DNA from: Larimichthys crocea
Lineage: Eukaryota > Chordata > Actinopteri > Sciaenidae
Direction of reading: 5' to 3'
Length of the DNA stretch: 64,000 bases
Assembly (NCBI RefSeq): GCF_000972845.2
Contig: NC_040012.1
Coordinates: 6,976,097-7,040,096, forward strand
Positions 54,901 through 64,000 of the stretch are shown here, one piece after another (within the stretch, counting starts at the first letter, position 1; the number at the start of each line of letters is the position of its first letter). The position numbers were made by a program, and so were the translations under genes. Under the pieces are notes generated by a model. The model did no database searches. It saw only the letters and a list, made by a program, of their open reading frames with translations, and was not told the origin of the DNA.

Positions 54901-57900
54901 CCAAAAGCGTGGCTCTGTAAAACGCTGAATCTGGATTCGAACAGGTCGGTGTGGATTCTAGATTCTGATTCGAACAAACACGACTGCAGTTGCTGCAAAC
55001 GACCTTCATGCCTTCACGTAATAATCTGTGTTTCGATCTCCACCTCCAGCTCTGTCCACCCTCTTGACAGCATAGCCGGACTGCTGGACCTCACCCTGCT
55101 CTACCACATGTGGATCAGCGCCAGCTTCCTCCTCTTCACGTGGCACATCACGCTGCTGCTCTTTAGGATCTTTGTCACAGAGGTATGCGGGACCCAAACG
55201 TCTGAATCTCTGTTCTTCTTTCGCTGTTTCTAAATTCTGTCTCTCTCTCTCTGATCAGCGTTTTCTTTCACGTGACTTGAGGCTAAAAATTAGCACTTAA
55301 CCAAAGATCAGACCTGACCTGCGCTGACCTCCATAACATTGCTCAGGTCTGATTATCAGATCTGATTGCCAATTAGTGGCTTTAATTGGCTTGTTGTGTC
55401 GCAAACTCTGCTTCTGTTTGACTTGTTTTGATTATTTAGAAACACTAGGGGGCAGTGTTGTCATTCCTTTTGAATGTTCAAGTACCTGGAAAAAGACTGA
55501 ACTGGACTTTAAGGTTATTCAATATATCCCCTGTTATCTGCAGGTGTACAGTTTTCCTGTGCAGTCATCTTTTACTGAGGATGCCCACCAGTGTCTCTCT
55601 AAAGTTCTTGCAGACAAGCAGCCGATGATATTGAAGGTAGATGAAATATGATTTTCTTCAAGTTTCTTCCTTTTTTGTGTCGTTAGAGGCGTTATAACTC
55701 CTGTCTGTTTTCCAAACGTTAGTTTCTAGCTCTGCAGGACTTGGCTCTGCTGTCTCAACACTCCCCATCACGGCGCGGTGAGGTGTTCAGTCTAAGTCAA
55801 CCAGGTCTGTTATGTTTTTGATTTATTTTTGATATATTCAGAAGCAGATTACAGCCAAAGCTAGACGTTTGTGTCTTTTTGTCTTTCTCAGGCGGCCATC
55901 CTCACAACTGGAACGCCATCAGCAGGGAGTGTCTGTCTCTGCTGACCGATCTGACCCAGAGGCTCGTCATCTATCACGACACCGTGGCAACCAACGGCAG
56001 GGCCAAATCGCTGTCTACCGGGAGCGAGCGGAAGAGTTCATCCGAGACGTCAGGTATGCCGCTCTAAAACACAACTGACCGTTTATTAGCAGCCTCCGTT
56101 ATTCTCGGTCGCTTCTTTTCTCCTTCAAAGTAACCTCAGGCACGGACGACCTGATGAGCCCGAGACCCGCGTTTCTGTTGAAGACTCCGGCTTCGGTCTT
56201 CGCACGCTCCGTCGTCGGCAGCCCAAAGAGCCCTCTGACGGCACCGTTCACCCCCGACCTGGACAGCCCCTTTGCTTCTCCCGCCCTGCGCCGCCTCACC
56301 GCTCCTGTGGAACAATGCTCGCCGTGGTTCGGCACGGTGCAGAGCCCACACGTCATGAGGAGAGTGCCAAAACTCTGGTCCGCCTCCACAGGTGGGTCGC
56401 TCAGATCGTAGAGACGCTTCAGGAACCTTCTGGCTCATGTCAGTGGATTAGGGTGTCATTACATAAGTTTAGTAGATGGTGATGATAGGTGAATGATGGA
56501 TATCTATCCAGTTTGTGATTGACGTGCGTCTCGGTGCAGATTCACAGATCAACGGCAGTCCCCAGTCCTCCCCGGCCTCGGTTCCCAGTCCCAAGCAAGA
56601 AGCATCCAAACCAAGTCTCCTGGCTCAGTTCCTCCAGAACCGGAAAGAACAGGTACTTACCGTAACTGTATCAGTGGTTTTTTGACAAAAAGGCTTTTCA
56701 TTCTTAACGTTTATCAACCTCAGGCTAACGATAATCGTCATATCGAGGCTCCATCTGTCTCGTCTGGTTTCCAAAATCAACAATCCGACAGTCAGCTCTG
56801 CTTCGCGCAGATGTGCGCAGGTGAGGAAAGAGGACAGAGCTCGGTTCGCCTCGCAGATACTCCTTTCCCACTTCGTTCATTCACAGCTCAATCGCACCAA
56901 TTTCTCGCTTTTTCCGGAGAGACGTGCTTCTGAGACGAGACCGAGCCAAGTGAAATTAGAATTGAGATTCCTCACGTGCCTCACGTGCAGTCTGCTTGCT
57001 GTTATTTCTGCTTTTATAAAGTCACATCATCCGCCTGCTGTCGTCTCAGCCGAAGGTTAAGTGTGAAAAGCCGACGTTTCTTCTTTTTTGTGTGTTTGTG
57101 TTTCCGTGTGTAGTCTCGAAAAAGCAAAAACAACTTTTACACTTAACTGTCCCATTCAGGTTAAAAATTTCTTGGCAAAGCGGGTGCTGATAATGTATTT
57201 GTTTAACAAGGTAAGGCACTTGCACGCAGTCTTTTTTTTGACGGGTCTCCCTGCATGCTGACAGTAGATTTTTTTTTTTTCATTTTGGTTTGACCAAATC
57301 TAGCAACCTCTCCCTGCGGGCTTCACTAATCACTCCTGGTTTTGGGCTTGATTGTGCAGACATTACTAATGTAACTCTTTTCCATTTCATCTTTGTCGTC
57401 CCCTGAAGGTAATCCCATCCACATAGTTAAACCTTCTGAATTACTTTAGAAGCTGCCACAGAAATCAACATGTGAGCTAGTTTTAGTTAGTGGTGACCGT
57501 GCTTTGATCATGCATGAGTGCTGCGGTGTCGTCTCACTAAAACATGTCCCATCTAACAACTTCCTAATCCATCAGTCTGCTGTAAACGTGCACCTGTGTG
57601 TTTGGCACTAGTTAACGTCGTCTCTTACAGCTTCCAGAAGCCTCCAGCCAAGCTCTGTTCGCAGACAGCCAGGCTCACATCTGGGCTTTAGAAGGTACGA
57701 CGAGACGATGGCGTCTTTTTAATTTTCATCTGAGACCTGATGAAACGTCGACATCCGTCTAATATCCTCCTTCTTCTTCTTTCCAGGACTGTCTTACCTC
57801 GTTCAAGCCTCCTTCTCAGAAGACCAGTTTGGAGTAGTACAGACCACGTTACCCAGCATTCTCAGCTCCATGCTGGTCTTACAAGAGGTAAGCACAGCGA

Positions 57901-58637
57901 GAGCACGCGTTGGCACGGTGTCGGTGATTTAAAAATAACCGGCCGTTATCAGATTTCATAGCCCAGCTGCATTGTACTGAGCGTGAACTGGCTTTGCCTC
58001 GCTCTGCGGTGAAAACAAACACATGCAGCGCTCCTTGGTTTTAAATTTAAAAAGGGTCAGTTCATGTAAATTATGAGGAAACATTCCTCATCTGTGTGAT
58101 ATTAATCTGTTCAGGGCGAGTAGCCAAGTAGGAATCTATTGTCGGAGCGCTTATCAAATGAAATCTCTCATTGTTTTAGAAGCAAATGTCAGGCAGGTGT
58201 TTGTGGGTCTGTGTTTTTGCATGAAGACCACAAAGCAGAGGAAACCGTGCAGACACAACGGGTACACGCGACCAGGACGCCGTTACGTACTCTTGCTTCA
58301 CACCGTGTCTTGTGTTTTGCCTCCAGGCAGTCGATCGACACTTCAAGCTGCCTCACGCCTCCAGTAAACCCGTCAGGTCGAGCGGCAGCATGGGAGACTC
58401 CACGCACAAGACGCTGCGCTTCGCCCTCAGGGCCACGCTCAAGACCGCCATCTACAGGATAACGACGACTTTCGGAGATCACTTAAAGTAAGACCCGTCG
58501 TTCAAATGGACCTCTCCGAATCCTGAACAGAACATTTTACCAATTCATTTTCTATATATTTTCCCGTCCTCAGAGCTATCCAGATGTCCGCAGAGCACCG
58601 GAAGAGATTGCAGCAGTTTCTGGAGTACAAGGAGTAA
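51917..58637 (+). CDS. ndc1: nucleoporin NDC1 (TMEM48)
   Basis: Eighteen exons: 51,917-51,973; 53,126-53,246; 53,334-53,435; 53,529-53,703; 54,420-54,555; 54,681-54,789; 54,893-54,944; 55,050-55,182; 55,544-55,636; 55,723-55,804; 55,892-56,053; 56,131-56,391; 56,540-56,652; 57,160-57,210; 57,631-57,694; 57,787-57,887; 58,327-58,487; 58,574-58,637. They give 678 residues in frame (human 674). Six membrane segments occupy about residues 24-290; the rest is cytosolic and has the conserved [34 protein letters not shown] and [11 protein letters not shown] stretches. NDC1 anchors nuclear pore complexes in the pore membrane and binds ALADIN and NUP35/53. The start at 51,917 precedes a second in-frame ATG seven codons in. 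Intron 4 consists mainly of an hAT insertion, and exon 5 has tandem acceptors (CAGCAG). Confidence 0.97.
52726..52775 (+). repeat. fish repeat tail in ndc1 intron 1
   Basis: ATAGATAGATACTTTATTCA, then GGAAAAATTCAAGC, resembles the very common fish retroelement end ATAGATACTTTATTGATCCC, then GGAAATTCAAG. It is degenerate. Confidence 0.5.
53712..54335. mobile_element. non-autonomous hAT-type element in ndc1 intron 4
   Basis: A 624-bp element has ends TAGGGATGTGC and, read from the right on the other strand, TAGGGATGGAC. It is flanked by a perfect 8-bp duplication GTAAGCAG at 53,704-53,711 and 54,336-54,343, which fits the hAT preference nTnnnnAn. The left copy is the splice donor of ndc1 exon 4 (exon ends 53,703). 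No transposase frame was seen. Confidence 0.93.
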
Positions 58638-59405
58638 AACACAGCGACGCTCGGCTCTCCTGCGCCTTCAGATTCTTATCGGTGTGATTTGTGTGTACGC
58701 GCGCACACGAGCATGAATAAGGCAACAAGTGAAAGCCTCATGACCGTGCCTCTTTTAATATTTATATCTGCACCATGTCATGGCGGATTGTATTTGATAG
58801 GCTAGATCACATCTCCTACACGCTTGAGGTGAAGCAGGGGGGAAGCCCCGGCCGATAAACTGAGACATGTTGGAAGAGCTTTACCGCCTGCGTCTGGGAG
58901 AACGAGACTGAGCGACTCGTTCCAAACATGTTTGTTTCATTTGTATCATGAGAAAATCAAGTTTTAATTGGGGATGAGTCGTAAATTCTTCTGGTTTCAT
59001 ATTTCATCTCTCTGCTGTCCTCTTGAAATACAACTTTGTGATTTCTTCGGTGCAACGAGCGAGATGGCACGATATGTCAGAGCAGTGAGAAAGAGGCTGT
59101 TTGTGTTTATGAGACGTCTTCGGTTTCTCGGGTGTCCCGGGATGTGTTTCTGAAATGTATTTTCACAGATCTGGTTTTGTTCTAGACACCAGCTTTGGAG
59201 AGCCAGCGGACAGCCGTGCACATCGGGTTCAGGCTCTCTAACTAGAAAATACACCACAATCAGATTTACGGAGCAGACACCTCTGTTTGTCAAGTATTTG
59301 TTCTGTTTTTGTTTGACGGCGTTGTTCATGTCAGATAAAGAATGGAGTTGTGACTGGTAGTAAATGCAGATAAAATGTTTTGAATTCCCACTCAAAGACC
59401 TGTCA

Positions 59406-59411
59406 AATAAA
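59406..59411 (+). terminator. ndc1 polyadenylation signal
   Basis: AATAAA about 770 bp after the ndc1 stop codon, followed by TTTTGT-rich sequence. Confidence 0.65.
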
Positions 59412-59429
59412 AATGTTTTGTAAAGATAT

Positions 59430-60858
59430 TTAGTTTTTTTCCTTTTTCAGTTTGATATCTCAAAGTTTTGGCACATCAAAGTGAGTCCCTGATGTTTACA
59501 GGATGCAGACAGATGAGGAATAGTGGAAACTGATTTTTAAAAATGATATTTGGCAAACTCCAAATCATCAATTGGGACACTCAGACAGATTCCCTTTTCC
59601 TCGCTTTGCACGCTGGAAACAGCCAGAAGGAAGAAGGAAGTGTGTCTGCTCCAAACATCCATTAATACAATAGAGCTTTTCCACAACAGCACATGGAGCG
59701 CTGCTAATGGTTGTAACAGTGGCTCCGTTTTATTCAAGAATCTCAGTAATCCATGACGCGGAGCCAACACGCACAATGCAGCAGTCTACACCCAAAACCT
59801 GATTAAAAACAGGACGAAAAATCCATGATTATTTGTTGTACATGCTTCAGATTTGTGAAGATTATAAACTGGGTATTCAGGAGATGTCACTACAATCTAT
59901 GGAGCTCCAATCCTGAGATATTACAGGTCTGTGGTGTGATATTTAGAACACTCGGTTCAACTTATGGCGTCAAAATGGGACAGATCTAATAACTTTACAG
60001 ATGACGTTCAGTTGAATAAGTCATACTATTCAATCGTGTTAGGTAGCAGATGTAGAACGTTTCACTGTGGCTCTGGAGATTTCCGAGTGAAAACATCTCA
60101 GCTGATCTTTTGTTTGTGGTCGTTCATCACAGGGCCTATTGTTCATGTGGTTTTCCATGAAAACGCCTCGAGAGTAGCAGGTTAGGATCTTAAAAGAACT
60201 TTTGATGCTCTGCTTGATATTCTGGTCTGCACCATTTTGACCTAAGAGACTTTTCATGTAACCCTCCTATGGAGTGAAGAACAATGATTGTATATAATAT
60301 GATATAGAAATAGCTATATCTCAAAAACTCTAAAGGAGTTTTATCAAATGCTTGATTAAAAATATTTATATTTACATATTTTTAAAGAAAATTTAGGCAT
60401 AATGTGAAATTAGCATTTTTGTTTTCATCACTTGCACCCAAATGTCTTGATGGTTTCCACGTCTTACAGAAAGAAATCTGTAAACATGATAAATACAGTT
60501 GTCAGTCATTACAGTTCCTGTATTTTGGTGCTTGAAACTTGAAATTAAAAGTCAAAGCATCTTTTAGACTCTACAGATTTTGATTCATTTCTCCCCCAGA
60601 ATGAATGAAAGTTCAATAAGAAATAGCTTTAAAAGATTACCACGTATTGGTACAGAATATTACTTTAGAAAGACTGAGAATTATTTCAGAAACCAATACT
60701 TCTCAAAGTATGTGCGAATGTTTTTGGCAACATCATGCCAAAAGTCCCCACAGATAAGAAATATGAATTAATGAATGAATTAATAAATGAATTAATAAGC
60801 ACAGTAAAACATAGAACGAGTCCATAAAATGACGACATCGAGAGCACTCTGTCTTTTT
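59430..60858. other. intergenic DNA after ndc1
   Basis: No supported exon. A minus-strand AATAAA (TTTTATT on the plus strand near 59,729) could be a distal 3' end for the minus-strand gene. An ATGAATTAATAA tandem stretch lies at about 60,765-60,800. Confidence 0.5.
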
Positions 60859-60859
60859 G

Positions 60860-63005
60860 TTTATTGCACGAATCGTACAGATTTCCAACTGACCTGGTAG
60901 AACGCAATATTAGGCAGTGGTGGAAAAGAAATTGTTCATCAAAAGCCTTATTATGTATACAAGATGCCAAAAATAGCCAGTGGGAAAATCTGGATACAAC
61001 TGTCTCAAACGATGGATTAAGATCTAGAAAGGAAAACACTGTTCTGTTTTTTTTTTGTTTTTGTTTTTTGTTTTTTTTAATCTTCTTGAACAAGAAAGAG
61101 AATCAAAACTGTAATACTTGAAATGACAGCGGTTCTGTTCATAACAGAGATGTCATTCAGAAAAGGAAAAAGTGAACAGAAATGGTGTCTCGAGTCAACG
61201 TTTTTTTTCCTCTGGATTTTAAAAGTCCTCATATAGAATATAAACCTCTGCATCATTACCAATCAAATGTTTTGACATCTTTTTTTTCTTCTTTTTTTTA
61301 AGTCAAACAGCATTTTCTAAAGTTGTTTTTTTTTCGTTTTTTTTTTTTTTTTTTACAGTTTTAATATATATTTATATATGTACATATAAATTCATCTAAC
61401 TAGAGTTCTCATAGAAAATGAGAAAAGCTGGACTTTATCGCTCTCACACAAACAAATGACTGGCAAGCATATTGACCCTACTGCTCCCTCTGTCTTCCAC
61501 CGAGTCACTGTTTGACGCAGCACAGACAGACGTTTGGCTGCAAACACGCGACCTGGATCAAAAAAATTCAGGAATTGATTCGAGACTGTCGGCGTCACAA
61601 AAGGATTTTTTCCTTTTTAGTGAGTGTTTTAGTCCAACCTCGATTGGCACACAGTCTCTCTCAATTCTGATTTGATCCAGGTCGGTTCTGGCTCTTTGTG
61701 ATTACAGAGCCCCGACGTCAGTCCCCAATATCCTATGCACATACTGAACGCCATCTACCTCTTGTGTTTTCATGTTCGATGAGAGAGGTCAAGTGAAGAT
61801 TTCCCGTCAAAGATGGATGTCGGGGTGAAGAGTGAGGGAGGAAGAAGAGGAAGGAGGAGAAAGAAAGGCTGGTGGAAGCAAAAAAAAAACCTCCTCTTCC
61901 TCTGTCAAAAACAAAACGAAAAACACTCAAGTGCAAAAAATATCCCCCCACTCAAAAGATGCAAAGAAAGAAACTAAAACTTCACTGTGGATTCTCCAAG
62001 TTGAGATACAGGACACGACAACGGCTCTCGCCCTCCGCCTGAAATCACACACTCAGTGCACGTTTTTGTCTGTGTCTCAAACTAAAGCATCCCTGATTCA
62101 AAGTGCACTCAGTAGTGAGGGGAGGAGAAGGAAGAGGAGGAGGAGATGATGGGAAGAGGAGGGGAGGGAGTAGCTGAGGGCAGCATGTAGGGTGATGCAG
62201 CATGTAGGGATTTTTAGTAGTCCTCAGAGAGAGAGAGAGAAAAAAAAACACGGTGATAAATGCGACTAGCTGCACAAGCTCACGGCCAGAAATCAGTATG
62301 AGATTGGGGAGAGGGGGGGCGCTGGGGCTTCCCCTCTACAAGTTCAGATCTTCAAATAAAGTCACATTCAGGGGATAGTTTGAGGGTACCATACTACACC
62401 CCGTCCTCCCTGCTGAACCCCTCTTTCATCAGAAAGCTTGAGAGCAAGAAGTGCGTTACCAAGAGAGAGAGAGGGAGGGGAGGGAGGGGGGTGCTGGTGC
62501 TGTATAGCTTCCTACGGGGGCGACTAAAGAGGATCTGCTTGTTGCCATACATGCACAGTACGTTGTTCTGGGGTGGGGGAGGTGGTGGTGGGGTTGGGTT
62601 AGGCAGCGCATATAGATAATGTATGGACAAGCAGGGGGGGGGGCCCTCCGAGTGGTTTATAGGGATGTAAGCACTTTTTTTGTACAAGAAAAAAAAATCT
62701 GGATTCTGGAAGTGTGTATGCAGTCTGTAGTCGCACAACTGCTGGGAAAACCAGGCGGTAAGCATCTCTGTCACTCTGCTTCAAAAACTATGTTTAAGTA
62801 AGTGTGTGTGTGTGTGTGTGTGTGTTTCAGTTTGTATGTGTATGAAGAAAAAAAAAAACGAAAAGAAAAAAACAAGTCTGTGGCTCGTCAGTGTTTTGCC
62901 AGTGTGTCAATAGTGCTTGCCTATGTGCATCAATTCAAGGGCAATAAAGTGTATGTATGCATGTACGTGTGTGTGTGTGTGTGTGTCTGAATATGTATGT
63001 GTGGC
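60860..63005 (-). other. 3'UTR of unrecognised minus-strand gene
   Basis: From the stop codon at 63,006 the minus strand runs about 2.1 kb without further exons to AATAAA (TTTATT at 60,860-60,865). It includes TG microsatellites (62,802-62,825 and 62,967-62,986), GA-rich stretches (61,840-61,870, 62,115-62,190) and G-runs (62,570-62,645). A long 3'UTR with such tracts would suit a regulated, for instance neural, transcript, but this is a guess. Confidence 0.4.
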
Positions 63006-63788
63006 TCAGGAGGACATGCACTGGACGTGGTCCGGACCTCCTTCCTCTTCGTCAGAGGAGTCTGGAGAGCTCCAGGATTCATCTGTGTCTGCCTCTCCGC
63101 CCTCACGGCGGGCCTGCATGGAGACAGAGCAGAGTAAGAGAGAGTGATGTGCAAACATCCACAACCTGCTGCTTCATGTTAGAAAGCTCAGTGCAAAATT
63201 ACAAGTGGATCTACATTGGAATACTACATCCTCCGGAGCGATATCAAATGTTCATGTTTCCTTCTTCACCAAACAAAAGTTCTGTTTACATTTAGTGTTT
63301 CTCACAAAAACTTTCCTGCTGCATTGTTACACATTACATCATCCTGTCAGTCAGTGGAACAGCTCTACTCGTAGTCACCCGTGATCAGTAACACCTTCCT
63401 GTGACCTCCAAGTTTCACCGGTCAGTGACGCAAAACACTGTAACCCGAGTGTAATACCAGCTTCATCCTGCATGCGGTTTATTTCGGGCGCAGTGTGTCA
63501 GATTTGGGAGCGACTCACGATATCCTGAGTCACTTTCAAGCTCTGACAAAGCTCCACACTACATTTTCCAAAATGCAACTGATACACCCTTTTTGTACGG
63601 CCCCGCCTACCTGGTTAAATGCCCACATCTTTTTCAAAACATTATTAATATTGTGTCATTTGAAAGCTCACCCTCGGGGGCCGCCTGTTCCTCATGTGTC
63701 TCATCAGGAACCACAGCAGCTGGGTGTCGTACTGGTCGCCGTGGCGCACGCTGTCCTCGTCGCGCTCTCGCTTGTTTTTCTTCATCAC
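63006..63788 (-). CDS. C-terminal two exons of an unrecognised gene (partial)
   Basis: Exon 63,788-63,672 (39 codons; acceptor CTGAAG, donor AGG|GTGAGC) joins in phase 0 to exon 63,113-63,006 (35 codons and TGA; acceptor CATGCAG). The first encodes a basic, helical-looking stretch with [33 protein letters not shown] and PPR. The second is acidic and serine-rich ([14 protein letters not shown]) and ends HVQCMSS. Upstream exons lie beyond the window. I do not recognise the family. In human, GLIS1 follows NDC1, but no zinc-finger is visible in these residues, so I do not assign it. The basic-then-acidic tail looks cytosolic. Confidence 0.6.
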
Positions 63789-64000
63789 CTTCAGAAACAA
63801 ATTGTTCGTTACAGGTGTGAACGTTATTATTACTTTCCCCAGGACTTCTCATAAAGTTTTTAGAAATCTAAAGACTCACCATACTTTAGTAACAGCCATT
63901 CAATATGAAGAAAATTTAATAAAATGTCACTTGTTTTGCATCAGGGGTCATTATCTTTTGTACTTTTTGATCGTCGTCATTATTGTACTAAATGATGTCA
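63789..64000 (-). other. intron of the minus-strand gene
   Basis: AT-rich sequence with no exon visible before the window edge. Confidence 0.4.

Noticed and set aside
56099..56438. Minus-strand open frames of about 100 codons over ndc1 exon 12
   Set aside because: They are antisense shadows of a GC-rich coding exon.

Overview
The window reads as a ray-finned (teleost) fish nuclear chromosome. Genes are split into short exons with GT-AG introns, AT-rich intergenic DNA carries many decayed LINE, hAT and LTR-like fragments, and simple repeats are common. No bacterial, organelle or CRISPR feature is present. Six multi-exon genes could be rebuilt exon by exon with consistent splice phases. Their order matches the block on human 1p32.3 (CDCP2, TCEANC2, TMEM59, LRRC42, YIPF1, NDC1), so gene names rest on both protein sequence and recalled synteny.

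Layout: 1-27,244 is a gene-poor block in which I found no credible coding exon. It holds LINE remnants (4.0-4.5 and 14.9-15.8 kb), a dispersed repeat at 1.85-2.24 kb with an inverted partner at 32.5 kb, small duplications, and an LTR-like segment at 22.5-23.1 kb. From 27.2 kb genes are dense: cdcp2 (+, 27,245-30,487), tceanc2 (-, 30,902-33,203), tmem59 (+, 34,990-38,116), lrrc42 (-, 39,883-41,927), yipf1 (+, 43,700-47,439), an unrecognised coiled-coil gene (+, about 49,669 or 49,921 to 50,667), ndc1 (+, 51,917-58,637), and the last two coding exons of an unrecognised minus-strand gene with a long 3'UTR (60,860-63,788).

The gene pairs cdcp2/tceanc2 and tmem59/lrrc42 converge; tceanc2/tmem59 and lrrc42/yipf1 diverge. 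The proteins do not form one pathway: a CUB/ZP-type surface protein, a TFIIS-like nuclear factor, a Golgi/endolysosomal membrane regulator, a leucine-rich-repeat protein, a Yip1-family Golgi protein and a nuclear-pore membrane anchor. The cluster looks like conserved synteny rather than a functional operon.

Most notable: an hAT-type insertion whose perfect 8-bp target duplication copies the ndc1 exon-4 splice donor; a second hAT element in the lrrc42/yipf1 divergent promoter interval; a 65-bp minisatellite in lrrc42 with a NotI site in four of five units; an unrecognised coiled-coil gene with an in-frame upstream exon; and an LTR-like segment with a tandemly duplicated 42-bp enhancer-like unit. 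All exon boundaries were read by eye, without alignment or transcript data.
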